From positions 117,498,989 through 117,562,988 of the forward strand of contig CM062815.1 in NCBI GenBank assembly GCA_031772625.1: a DNA stretch of 64,000 bases, given 5' to 3'. Under the pieces are notes generated by a model that worked only from the letters and a program-made list of their open reading frames with translations, was not told where the DNA came from and made no database searches. The DNA is from Pinus tabuliformis. Its lineage: Eukaryota > Streptophyta > Pinopsida > Pinales > Pinaceae. How positions within the stretch are numbered: the stretch's first letter is position 1; each line of letters starts with the position of its first letter. This document shows positions 1-10,557 of the stretch, piece after piece. A program made the position numbers and the translations under genes.

Positions 1-1746
1 CTTAAGAGTGAGGTGAGACAGACCATTGCCATGCAACTGGACACATTCAGGATCCAACAGAAGAAGGAAGAAGCTGGGAGGGCCTTGGCTATCTTCTGCC
101 CTAGATGTATAAGGAGACACCCTGAGAACGAATGCCCATTGCATTCGGTTGAAGTGTGCTTCGTTTGTGAGGAGGACCATCCCACAAATCAATGTCCAAC
201 CTTACCTGGGTTTAAAGCTATGTACCAAGGGACAGAAGCTCCCACTGAACCTCTCTATTACCTCAACCAAAGGAGGCCACAAGGACCTAGACCTTACCAG
301 CAGGGGATGCAAGGGGCACCTCAAGCTTATTACAGCCCCAACCAATCGACTCCTATGCCTTCCTGGGGTCCCCCTGCTCATCCTTCCTGGTCTATGCCTC
401 CTCCATGGTCTTATCCACCTCAGTACCCTACTCAACCCACTACTCATTCTTATCATTCGCATGCCCAGCCACAGCCTCAGTGGAATGCACATCAGTCGGG
501 GTGGAGGCCCCAGTACAACACTCCTCCCGCCATTTTGCCTCCACCACCAGTTCAACCTCAGCCATTACCTCCTGCTCCTCCAAGGCAACCTCAAATGCCT
601 GCTCAACCGAACCTGAACCCCAACAATAGACAGGCCCAACAGGTATACACTGGGGAAACATCATGTCCTACCTATGCTGTGGAGATCCAGGAGATCAATC
701 TTCGATCTGGAAAGACTCTTCCAGATCGCCAACCTCCTCCCCCAGAGGACGAGGAGGATAAACATGAAAGTGAACCAAAGGCTATTCCACCCTTTCCTGA
801 GAGACTAACAGCCACCACACAACCCAACCCAGAAGAGGATGAGCTTTTGGGAGAGCTCAAGCAGTTGTGTGTGAAAATACCACTTCTCCAAGCCATCGAG
901 GATGTGCCTATATACAACAAACTGGTTAAGGAAAAGTGTTTTAAACACCCAGGCAGGCTAAAGAGAGATGCTTCAACCATCAATGTCTTAGGACAACTGT
1001 CTGACCTTATGTTAGGACAAGTCATCTGCCCAAAGTATCTAGATCCTGGGAGTCCTGTAGTAGATGTCCACATCAATGGCACCATCATACCTCACACCTT
1101 GATTGATTTGGGGGCTGCCATTAATGTGATGACCAGGGGTACCATGCTCAAACTCAATCTTCAGGGTTCCTTGAGGAAGACCTCGACAGTACTGCAACTA
1201 GCAGATCGCTCCACTGTGACTCTCGAAGCGATTGTGGAGGATGTCTTGGTCTCTATCGACTCTTGGGAATACCCTGCAGATTTCCTGGTTCTGCAACCCA
1301 AGGCAAAGCTTACTGGATATCCTCTCATTTTGGGAAGGCCTTGGTTAGCCACTGCAGATGCTTACATCAGTTGCCGTGCAGGAAACATGACCATCAAAAA
1401 CGGTCCTATGTCCAAGCAACTAGTCCTATATCCTCCTGCCCAACCCTCCTTAGAGCATGACTTACCATTGTGGTTGGAGGAAGGAGAAGAGGACGAGGTG
1501 TACTCAGCACCTTTGTGCACCCTAGATACCACTAGAAGAGAGCCCCCAACCGAGGATGACTTGATTGAGACCTTGATCCAGAATCCACCTTCCAGTGCAC
1601 TATCCTTAGAGAAATTGGTGGAGGATGCCCAAGCCAGCACCTTAGTGGATCTTTGTACCACCAACCCTGTTACTCCTAGAGTCAAGAATGTGGAGTTCGG
1701 CCCTGAGAGATCGTTAAAGATCAGCTCCTCCCTATCTCCTTCCTAG
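1..1746 (+). pseudogene. Ty3/gypsy (Athila/Tat-type) gag C-terminus and protease, 5' end outside window
   Basis: The reading frame is open from base 1, so the gag start lies upstream of the window. Two zinc knuckles of spacing CX2CX3HX4C are visible (CPRCIRRHPENEC near 99-137 and CFVCEEDHPTNQC near 159-197). The missing Gly position is usual for Athila/Tat gag. A Pro/Gln-rich linker follows (about 250-650). The aspartic protease motif DLGA is at 1105-1116, in the context LIDLGAAINVM, with the downstream ILGRPWL segment typical of retropepsins. DLGA in place of DSGA is common in this lineage, so it is not a lesion. The frame ends at TAG 1744-1746, but the same frame continues into RT. That TAG is one C-to-T step from CAG and probably interrupts an originally continuous polyprotein. 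Confidence 0.9.
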
Positions 1747-3372
1747 GAAAAGGAGCTGTGTAGCCTGTTGGCTAGTCACCTAGATTCTTTTGCTTGGAGC
1801 TATAAGGAGATGAAAGGAGTCCATCCCTCGGTCTGTACCCATCACATATACATCAAGGAGGATTGTAAACCGGTTAGGAAACCTCAGAGGAGAATGAACC
1901 CAGCCCTTAAGGACATTGTCAAGGAAGAATTGCAAAAACTGTTGGATGTCGGATTCATTTACCCCATCTCAGATAGTGAATGGGTGTCCCCTCTGGTGTT
2001 GGTTCCCAAGAAAAATGGGAAGTGGAGAATCTGTGTGGAATATCGAGAACTGAACAAAGCTACCAAGAAAGACCATTTCCCTCTACCTTTCATAGATCAA
2101 GTGTTGGATGGACTGGCAGGAAAGAAGTTCTTCTCTTTCCTGGATGGGTTTAGCGGGTACAACCAAATCCAAATCAGCCCGGAAGACCAAGATAAGACCA
2201 CCTTCACTTGTCCTTGGGGTACCTTTTCCTACCGAGTTCTTCCCTTTGGGCTATGCAATGCTCCTGCTACCTTCCAGAGAGCTGTCTTGAGCATCTTCTC
2301 GGAGCTGGTCCATGATGCGGTGGAAATCTATATGGATGACTTCACTCCTTATGGGTCCAACTTCCAGGAAGCATTGTCCAATCTGGGAAAGGTCCTAACC
2401 AAATGCATTGAGATGAACCTGTCCCTTAGTCCTGAAAAATGTGAATTCCTGATGACTGAAGGGACTGTGCTAGGCCATACCATTTCTTGCCAAGGGTTAC
2501 AAGTGGATCCTAACAAAATTGCTCTCATCAAGAAGGTTCCACCTCCCCAGAAGGTAAGGGATGTCCGGAGTTTCTTAGGATTAGCAGGGTATTACCGAAG
2601 ATTCATTAAAGACTTTAGCAAGCTAGCCTCACCATTTTTTGGTCTGTTGGCAAAAGATGTGGAGTTTAAATGGACTAACGATTGTCAGAGGGCTTTGAAT
2701 GAATTAAAGGACAAGTTGGTGTCAGCCCCAATCCTGAGAGGTCCAAACTGGGCCCTACCTTTCCACATCCACACTGATGCCTCAAACAAAGCCATAGGGG
2801 CAGCTTTAGGACAAGTTGAACAGAAACTTCCATATGCCATTTACTTTGTTAGCAAAAACTTGTCCAAAGCCGAGCTGAATTACACTGTAACCGAGAAAGA
2901 GTTCTTGGCTGTGGTCCATGCACTGAACAAGTTCCGACATTATATCACTGGCTACCAAACATTTTTACATACGGATCATGCTGCAATTAGATATTTAATG
3001 AATAAACCAGATGTGAATGCTCGTATTATTAGATGGTTACTTTTGTTGCAGCAGTTTGACTTGACCATTGTTGACAAACCAGGTAAAGAAAATGTTGTTG
3101 CTGACTTTTTATCTAGATTGGATTTGTCTGCAGATGAGGATGGAACAGTGGATGACCAGATGCCCGATGAACATCTGTTTGCTATCTCAGTACTCTCTCC
3201 ATGGTTTGCTGATATAGCAAACTACCTTGTTTCAGCACAGTTCCCTCCGCACCTATCCTCAAGGGAGAAGAGCAGAATCATCAGAAAAAGTGCCTCATTT
3301 ACTTGGATCGGGGGCAATCTGTTCAAGCTTGGCCCTGATCAGATCTTAAGGCATTGTGTAAGGGAGGAGTAA
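1747..3372 (+). pseudogene. Ty3/gypsy reverse transcriptase-RNase H (Athila/Tat type)
   Basis: Same frame as the upstream protease. The linker (LCSLLASHLDSFAWSYKEM) is followed by RT blocks: WVSPLVLVPKKNGKWRICV, FSFLDGFSGYNQI, LPFGLCNAPATFQR and the catalytic YMDD at 2329-2340. FLGLAGYYRRFIKDFSKLA follows. RNase H shows HTDASNKAIGAAL (about 2770-2810), EKEFLAVVHALNKFRHY and HTDHAAIRYL, then the tether KENVVADFLSRLD. Catalytic residues look intact. The frame closes at TAA 3370-3372, which interrupts the usual linker to integrase and is one C-to-T step from CAA. The YMDDF form fits Athila/Tat better than the chromoviral YLDDI. Confidence 0.92.
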
Positions 3373-4533
3373 GTCTTTGATATCCTCCTCACCTGTCATG
3401 ATGGGCCTTGTGGAGGACATTTTGCAGCAAAGAGGACTGCCTTCAAAATCCTGCAGGCAGGCTACTATTGGCCCACACTTCATCAAGATGTCAGAAGATA
3501 TATCAGCCAATGTGACCGATGCCAAAGAATGGGGAAACCGACTCCAAGGGATGAGATGCCTCTCCAACCTCAAGTGACTCTTGAGCCATTTGAGAAGTGG
3601 GGTATGGATTTTGTGGGTCCAATCAACCCTCCTTCGAGGCAAAGGTCTTACATCATTGTGTGCACTGACTACCTGACAAAGTGGGCAGAGACTAAAGCAA
3701 TCAAGACAGCAACAGAAGAGAAGGTGGCCGAGTTCTTAAGAGAAAACATCTTCTACAAATTTGGCTACCCAAGAGAGTTGGTCACCGATCAAGGGAGCCA
3801 GTTCACATCCAACTTGATTGAAGACTTGCTAGCTCACCACAAGATCAAGCATAGGACTTCTACCCCCTATCATCCATAGGCAAATGGGCAAGTGGAAGTC
3901 ACCAACATAGCATTGGAAGGGATTTTGACTAAGGTGGTGAGCAGCAATAGGAAAGATTGGGCAGATCGCCTGGTTGAGGCCACATGGGCTTACAACACCA
4001 CCTGGAAGACCACCACCGGCTTCACACCTTATGAGCTGGTCTATGGGAAGAAAGCTTTGCTGTCCATTGAGTTCGAGTACAACACTTTGAGGATGGCAGC
4101 TCAGCTAGATCTAGATCTCAGCCATGCACAACAAGAAAGGTTATTGCAGCTGAATGGACTGGACGAGCACCGGATGCAGGCCCTCCTTCACTCAGAAGTG
4201 GTTCAACTGCAGAGAAAGGTGTGGCATGACCAACATCTCCATGACAAGCAATTCCAGCCGGGAGATTGGGCCTTGTTGTATGACTCCAGATACAAAGATT
4301 TCAAGGGGAAGCTGAGAACCAGATGGCTAGGACCATATGCAGTGGAAAAATGCCATGACAATGGATCTGTTCTTATTCGAACCATTGATGAGGAAGCCAT
4401 CCCCATGCTTTTCAATGGGCATCGTTTGAAGATCTACAGGAAGCCTCTCTCAAGACAAGAGTTCATCAAAACTATGGAGAAATCAGTGATGGTCATAGAG
4501 AAGGGTTCTGCCTTTGCTTTGGGCATACCCTGA
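3373..4533 (+). pseudogene. Ty3/gypsy integrase, first copy
   Basis: Same frame as RT. The HHCC zinc-binding domain has His codons at 3397 and 3418 and Cys codons at 3511 and 3520. The catalytic triad is Asp 3607 (MDFVGP), Asp 3787 (VTDQGSQF) and Glu 3895 (GQVEV). The last two are separated by exactly 35 residues, a proper DD35E arrangement. TAG 3877-3879 falls in the otherwise conserved HPxANGQVE and is one C-to-T step from CAG. The C-terminal domain (GDWALLYDSRYKDF, LRTRWLGPYAVEK) runs to TGA 4531-4533. The motif ATCTACAGGAAG at about 4431-4442 encodes IYRK here. Bases from 3617 onward recur at 7681. Confidence 0.92.
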
Positions 4534-4587
4534 AAGATAAAAAAATAAAAAATAAAAAAAAAATAAAAATAAATAAATAATAAAGAT

Positions 4588-4770
4588 CCTTGGGTGAAAA
4601 CCTCTCTGAGGCGCCCAAGGCAGGTGGTAGGGGTGAAAACCTCATTGAGGTGCCCCTATTGTCTTTCAAAAAAAAAAAAAAAGAGATTTGAAAAAGATCC
4701 TTGAGTGAAAACCTCTCTGAGGCGCTTAAGGCAGATGGCAAGGGTGAAAACCTCATCGAGGCGCCCCTGT
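4588..4770 (+). other. Four stem-loops with covarying outer stems (first copy)
   Basis: Four related elements follow the pol stop, separated by A-rich runs. Each has an outer stem, a bulge TGAAAA, an inner stem CCTC/GAGG closing a 3-base loop (TCT, ATT, TCT, ATC), then CG or TG. Outer stems differ but still pair: CCTTGGG/CCCAAGG (4588-4620), TAGGGG/CCCCTA (4628-4658), CCTTGAG/CTTAAGG with one G-T wobble (4699-4731), and a weaker AGGG/CCCT with a mismatch (about 4741-4768). Compensatory change points to selection on RNA structure. Role unknown. Possibilities are packaging, RNA dimerisation, or control of translation or stability of the downstream ORF3 message. Confidence 0.75.
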
Positions 4771-4990
4771 TATCTTTCAAAAAAAAGAAAAAGAAAAAAG
4801 AAAAAACAATAAGAAAAAAGACAAGGACAGCAAGTTCATAATGTAAAATTGCATGCAGGTTGCAGGTGTTCTATGGAGGAGAGGAGGCCTCTCAACTCAG
4901 AGCCAAGGATCCTTATCATGCTGTCAGGAGACCTCACCAGCACCTCCTCCAAGAATACTCCTTTTCTCCAAGGTATGTGCACAATTTCAT

Positions 4991-5115
4991 CACGGCTTGA
5001 GATTTCTACAGGAAGATGCAGATTTTCTACAGGAAGGTGCAGACTTTCTACAGGAAACACAAACTTTCTACAGGAAGCTCTGTATTTCTACAGGAAACTT
5101 CCTGTAGAAGTTCGG
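4991..5115 (+). repeat. Cluster of TTTCTACAGGAAG motifs ending in a perfect inverted repeat (first copy)
   Basis: Five near-identical copies of TTTCTACAGGAA start near 5007, 5026, 5046, 5066 and 5085, about 20 bases apart. The last forms an inverted repeat with its own complement: arms TTCTACAGGAA at 5086-5096 and TTCCTGTAGAA at 5099-5109, with a 2-base spacer. This is non-coding spacer between integrase and ORF3, so the repetition is not due to protein sequence. Confidence 0.85.
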
Positions 5116-6492
5116 GACGGCCCAGAATTCATTTTATGAGGAGATCTAACAACTAAGGATCGGTTTGGACGCATGCAAGCTACTGTTGTCACCCTTGCAC
5201 ACTGCTGTCACCTCGTTCTACCATCCTTGTCGACATGCAATGAAGTTACCTGCACCAACAAAGCAGATCGTTGAGTTATCAAAGAGAAAGCAATTTTTAA
5301 GATAAAAAAATGCTGAGATGTCATACCATATCCATCCCAGCCATCCATGAGCTCAGGGAGCGTGATCGTGAGGCCAAATCCTTCGTCGTGCAGCATGCAC
5401 CCGAGGAGGAAAAACTGTTACAAGACATCCTGCGGGAGTCCTGTAACAGTTAAGCCCGCTAGAGTGTACACCATTCACAGCGCTGGCCATATGCAATGAA
5501 AACGCGGGCGCATGCAGCCAAGCATCAAATCCATCGTCGGCAGCCTGTAAACATGAACCTCCGGGCCTGTGCAAATTCATCAGCGGCAAACGAATCCACT
5601 CATCATCGTCCAAAAACCGAAAAATCGTGTTGCGGCCGCACAGGTAAGTGTCTCGACCCTTTCTTCCATCAGATTGCATGAATTTTACTTTGAAATTGTT
5701 TGCGAAGTGTGAAGTGAATGGGTTGAGCGGTTGTATGGCCATTTGACTGGCCACGTCGACCAGTTAATGGTCTAGTCGGATGTTTGGGTGGCGGCCATGA
5801 AAAAAGGAATGGGCAGCACACACGTGAGAGCAATCCCGTCGGGAAAAACAAGTTTAACAGAAGAGACGGCGGCAGATCTGCGGGGGGATGATGCGGCAGT
5901 AAGGGAACTCGCAGGAAAATGATGGGATGACGTCGTCCAACGGTCCGGCAGGGACAGCTCACCCCCGCGCCACGGATTCCGCCGATTCAAATCTAATCGG
6001 CTAGATTGCACCCCATGCATTTATCATTCACCGTTTGAAACTCGAGTGATCATCCGGATCCCTCTGCAGTTCGATACTCCGAGCCTTTGGCCATCAGAAC
6101 GCCTGTGAAGCAACACCAAGAGCGTAGACCAACTGCAGTCTTTCCCAGAAATCACGCGCTGCTCCTACAGGAATGTTGTTTCTACAGGAAGGCGGGTTCC
6201 TCACGTCAAAAGGTGGCAGATTAAAAAGGTAAACCTGAACTCTCCATGCAATTGGCTTTTGAAGGTGGCAGAATCATCGTCTATAGTCTGGTCGTAGAAA
6301 ATTGTTGCAGTTGTTGTCTGTCGTGCATAAACTGTCATTATACAGGATGTCAGTGTAATTAAGCTGTGTTAAGGTCCTCAGAGATAAGCTTCGTGGATTT
6401 TGTGCATGACAGAAGCGTAATTCTACGCTCTGTCTCAGTAGACCAAACTTCTTCTGTGTTCGCCACCTCTAGTTAAAGCTACAGTTTTTATC
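5116..6492. other. Spacer between integrase and ORF3, with antisense ORFs and candidate splice sites
   Basis: No recognised sense gene. Overlapping antisense open frames exist (5353-5754, 5669-5962, 5772-6020 on the minus strand) without recognisable domains. Antisense ORFs between pol and the 3' LTR are known in some Tat elements, so a captured or antisense gene is conceivable but unsupported. On the plus strand CACAG|GTAAGTGT (5640-5650) is an excellent 5' splice-site match. Two downstream TCCTACAG|GAA and TTTCTACAG|GAAG sites (about 6165-6190) match 3' splice sites, upstream of the ORF3 start at 6493. Two further copies of the recurrent motif are here. Confidence 0.5.
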
Positions 6493-7680
6493 ATGCCGGG
6501 TGGGTTCATTAGAAGGGAACCCACTAATCCAACAAAGTTAAGGGAAAATCTTGAGGTGGTGGAGCTCTTCACACGAGCACAATGGATATCCTTCTGTGAC
6601 AAATTGCAGGGTTATGACGACGAAGTGGCAGAAGAGTTTTTGCAGGCTCTGAGGCCGAAATCCAAAACATTGGCCACCGTGAACTTCAGGGGCCTAAGCC
6701 TCAAACTCACCCCGCAATATATTAGTCGAATTACTGAACTTCCAATGGGTTTGCCATGGGATAAGGAAGAAAGGAAGTTGAGCCAACAGGCCAAGAAAGA
6801 ATTCTTTCCCCCAGAGGAGGAATTCTCGGAAGACAAGAATGGGGTGCGTAGAACCAGTTTACTGCCACCATGGAATGAAGTTAGCCTGCAGATCATGAAG
6901 TATATAACCTGCAAAGGCCGTTTTAGCATTGTGTACGGGTATCACTTTAGGTTGCTCACTGAATTGAGGCACCAGATTGATCTTCCTGTAGAAAATAAAC
7001 TGAGCATCCCCTATTTCCTGCTACAGTCTCTAATTGAGTGTGCCACAAAGTTAAAAGAAGGCATACCAGACTAGGTAGCCCACCATGGATTGATCAAACT
7101 TCTCGTGGAGGATGCGCTTCATTCATACAAGGTTCCCCTCTCATGGGAAGCATTCAGAAATTTGACAAGAGATGGAGACATAAGGATGTTGACCGAAGAA
7201 GGTGGTTCCTCCAGCAGTGAGGAGAAAGAACCAGTGGCCGTGGGAAAGAAAGAAACAGGCCAGAAGACCCCGACCACAGTGCAGAAGAAAGAGCAAAAGA
7301 AGAAGCATGAGAAAAAGGATGACAAGGAAAAAGATGACACACCCATCTTGACAGCAAGAGAGAAAAGGTTGCAAGGCAAAGTGGACAAGGCTGAGAAGGT
7401 CCACATCAGCAAGAGTGCCTCGACAGCGACCGCAACTAAGTCAAAAAGAAAAACTCATGCAGCAAAGCAACCCAAGGCGGCAACACCTGTTTCTACAGGA
7501 AAGCCGAAACCAGCTTCTACAGGAAGCCCAAAAATTATTGAAAAAGGGTCTTCTACAGGAAGCCCAAAAATTACTAAAACAGGGTCTTCTACAGGAAGCC
7601 CGAAATTGACTAAAACAGGGTCTTCTACAGGAAGCCCTGAAAAGTGAAACCCAAGGAGAAGAAAGCTGATATTCGTGAGG
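6493..7680 (+). pseudogene. ORF3, first copy, truncated at the duplication junction
   Basis: Starts ATG 6493 (MPGGFIRREPTNPTKL). Frame 1 is interrupted by TAG 7072-7074 (one C-to-T step from CAG) and resumes to 7647. The N-terminal ~190 residues, with NFRGLSLKLTPQYISRITEL, resemble the plant retrotransposon accessory domain often called 'putative plant transposon protein'; this is a memory-based suggestion. A Lys-rich region (about 7270-7480) and Ser-Thr-Gly-Ser-Pro-Lys repeats follow. A -1 frameshift near 7644 (GAAAAGTGAAACCC) moves the frame. The shifted frame then runs across the junction into integrase, giving a short chimeric ORF 7644-7943. The rest of ORF3 is missing here but present in the second copy. 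Confidence 0.8.
7489..7640 (+). repeat. 36-bp coding tandem repeat (STGSPK) built on the TCTACAGGAAG motif
   Basis: GGGTCTTCTACAGGAAGCCC units begin at 7546, 7582 and 7618, an exact 36-bp period (12 residues). Two more divergent motif copies lie just upstream (7489 and 7513). In this frame the motif reads Ser-Thr-Gly-Ser. The array recurs at 11554-11705 in the second duplication unit. Confidence 0.88.
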
Positions 7681-8597
7681 GTCCAATCAACCCTCCTTCG
7701 AGGCAAAGGTCTTACATCATTGTGTGCACTGACTACCTGACAAAGTGGGCAGAGACTAAAGCAATCAAGACAGCAACAGAAGAGAAGGTGGCCGAGTTCT
7801 TAAGAGAAAACATCTTCTACAAATTTGGCTACCCAAGAGAGTTGGTCACCGATCAAGGGAGCCAGTTCACATCCAACTTGATTGAAGACTTGCTAGCTCA
7901 CCACAAGATCAAGCATAGGACTTCTACCCCCTATCATCCATAGGCAAATGGGCAAGTGGAAGTCACCAACATAGCATTGGAAGGGATTTTGACTAAGGTG
8001 GTGAGCAGCAATAGGAAAGATTGGGCAGATCGCCTGGTTGAGGCCACATGGGCTTACAACACCACCTGGAAGACCACCACCGGCTTCACACCTTATGAGC
8101 TGGTCTATGGGAAGAAAGCTTTGCTGTCCATTGAGTTCGAGTACAACACTTTGAGGATGGCAGCTCAGCTAGATCTAGATCTCAGCCATGCACAACAAGA
8201 AAGGTTATTGCAGCTGAATGGACTGGACGAGCACCGGATGCAGGCCCTCCTTCACTCAGAAGTGGTTCAACTGCAGAGAAAGGTGTGGCATGACCAACAT
8301 CTCCATGACAAGCAATTCCAGCCGGGAGATTGGGCCTTGTTGTATGACTCCAGATACAAAGATTTCAAGGGGAAGCTGAGAACCAGATGGCTAGGACCAT
8401 ATGCAGTGGAAAAATGCCATGACAATGGATCTGTTCTTATTCGAACCATTGATGAGGAAGCCATCCCCATGCTTTTCAATGGGCATCGTTTGAAGATCTA
8501 CAGGAAGCCTCTCTCAAGACAAGAGTTCATCAAAACTATGGAGAAATCAGTGATGGTCATAGAGAAGGGTTCTGCCTTTGCTTTGGGCATACCCTGA
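7681..8597 (+). pseudogene. Integrase, second copy, N-terminally truncated
   Basis: Repeats 3617-4533, including the TAG at 7941-7943. The HHCC domain and the first catalytic Asp are absent because the duplication starts just downstream of them, so this copy cannot encode a working integrase. It is fused in frame to the ORF3 piece MKPKEKKADIRE. Confidence 0.92.
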
Positions 8598-8651
8598 AAG
8601 ATAAAAAAATAAAAAATAAAAAAAAAATAAAAATAAATAAATAATAAAGAT

Positions 8652-8835
8652 CCTTGGGTGAAAACCTCTCTGAGGCGCCCAAGGCAGGTGGTAGGGGTGA
8701 AAACCTCATTGAGGTGCCCCTATTGTCTTTCAAAAAAAAAAAAAAAAGAGATTTGAAAAAGATCCTTGAGTGAAAACCTCTCTGAGGCGCTTAAGGCAGA
8801 TGGCAAGGGTGAAAGCCTCATCGAGGCGCCCCTGT
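8652..8835 (+). other. Four stem-loops, second copy
   Basis: Duplicate of 4588-4770. The fourth element has TGAAAG in place of TGAAAA; all stem positions of the first three are kept. The poly-A run between the second and third hairpin is one base longer than in the first copy. Confidence 0.72.
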
Positions 8836-10557
8836 TATCTTTCAAAAAAAAGAAAAAGAAAAAAGAAAAAACAATAAGAAAAAAGACAAGGACAGCAAGT
8901 TCATTATGTAAAATTGCATGCAGGTTGCAGGTGTTCTATGGAGGAGAGGAGGCCTCTCAACTCAGAGCCAAGGATCCTTATCATGCTGTCAGGAGACCTC
9001 ACCAGCACCTCCTCCAAGAATACCCCTTTTCTCCAAGGTATGTGCACAATTTCATCACGGCTTGAGATTTCTACAGGAAGATGCAGATTTTCTATAGGAA
9101 GGTGCAGACTTTCTACAGGAAACACAAACTTTCTACAGGAAGCTCTGTATTTCTACAGGAAACTTCCTGTAGAAGTTCGGGACGGCCCAGAATTCATTTT
9201 ATGAGGAGATCTAACAACTAAGGATCGGTTTGGACGCATGCAAGCTACTGTTGTCACCCTTGCACACTGCTGTCACCTCGTTCTACCATCCTTGTCGACA
9301 TGCAATGAAGTTACCTGCACCAACAAAGCAGATTGTTGAGTTATCAAAGAGAAAGCAATTTTTAAGATAAAAAAATGCTGAGATGTCATACCATATCCAT
9401 CCCAGCCATCCATGAGCTCAAGGAGCGTGATCGTGAGGCCAAATCCTTCGTCGTGCAGCATGCACCCGAGGAGGAAAAACTGTTACAAGACATCCTGCGG
9501 GAGTCTTGTAACAGTTAAGCCCGCTAGAGTGTACACCATTCACAGCGCTGGCCATATGCAATGAAAACGTGGGTGCATGCAGCCAAGCATCAAATCCATC
9601 GTTGGCAGCCTGTAAACATGAACCTCCGGGCCTGTGAAAATTCATCAGCGGCAAACGAATCCACTCATCATCGTCCAAAAACCGAAAAATCGTGTTGCGG
9701 CCGCATAGGTAAGTGTCTCGACCCTTTCTTCCATCAGATTGCATGAATGTTACTTTGAAATTGTTTGCGAAGTGTGAAGTGAATGGGTTGAGCGGTTGTA
9801 TGGCCATTTGACTGGCCACGTCGACCAGTTAATGGTCTAGTCGGATGTTTGGGTGGCGGCCATGACAAAAGGAATGGGCAGCACACACATGAGAGCAATC
9901 CCGTCGGGAAAAACAAGTTTAACAGAAGAGACGGCAGCAGATCTGCGGGGGGATGATGCGGCAGTAAGGGAACTCGCAGGAAAATGATGGGATGACGTCG
10001 TCCAACGGTCTGGCAGGGACAGCTCACCCCCGCGCCACGGATTCCGCCGATTCAAATCTAATCGGCTAGATTGCACCCCATGCATTTATCATTCACCGTT
10101 TGAAACTCGAGTGATCATCCGGATCCCTCTGCAGTTCGATACTCCGAGCCTTTGGCCATCAGAACGCCTGTGAAGCAACACCAAGAGCGTAGACCAACTG
10201 CAGTCTTTCCCAGAAATCACGCGCTGCTCCTACAGGAATGTTGTTTCTACAGGAAGGCGGGTTCCTCACGTCAAAAGGTGGCAGATTAAAAAGGTAAACC
10301 TGAACTCTCCATGCAATTGGCTTTTGAAGGTGGCAGAATCATCGTCTATAGTCTGGTCGTAGAAAATTGTTGCAGTTGTTGTCTGTCGTGCATAAACTGT
10401 CATTATACAGGATGTCAGTGTAATTAAGCTGTGTTAAGGTCCTCAGAGATAAGCTTCGTGGATTTTGTGCATGACAGAAGCGTAATTCTACGCTCTGTCT
10501 CAGTAGACCAAACTTCTTCTGTGTTCGCCACCTCTAGTTAAAGCTACAGTTTTTATC
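8836..10557. other. Spacer between integrase and ORF3, second copy
   Basis: Duplicate of about 4771-6492. It keeps the motif cluster (one copy altered to TTCTATAGGAAGG near 9090), the inverted repeat (9151-9174) and the splice-donor match, here CATAG|GTAAGT. Nearly all substitutions between the two units lie in this spacer, mostly T or A here against C or G in unit 1. Confidence 0.7.

Larger units (their letters stand above)
3617..7680 (+). repeat. Tandem duplication, unit 1 (about 4064 bp)
   Basis: This block covers integrase from just after the first catalytic Asp, the stem-loop region, the spacer and the first part of ORF3. It recurs immediately downstream at 7681. Offset is 4064 bases before the A-run near 4670 and 4065 after it. 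At the junction, ORF3 sequence ending TATTCGTGA joins integrase sequence beginning GGGTCC, with no evident microhomology at the exact join. Coding parts look identical between units; differences are concentrated at about 4750-5942. Confidence 0.93.

Noticed and set aside
202..555. Minus-strand open frame of 117 codons
   Set aside because: Antisense shadow of the Pro/Gln-rich gag linker.
1105..1116. Protease active-site mutation (DLGA for DSGA)
   Set aside because: DLGA is a normal variant in the Athila/Tat lineage.
7119..7412. Minus-strand frames rich in Phe, Leu and Ser
   Set aside because: Complement of the Lys/Glu-rich ORF3 region; apparent membrane segments are a composition artefact.
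7546..7640. Evenly spaced 36-bp repeats that look like a small CRISPR array
   Set aside because: They are coding repeats (STGSPK) inside ORF3 with no distinct spacers, in a plant nuclear context.
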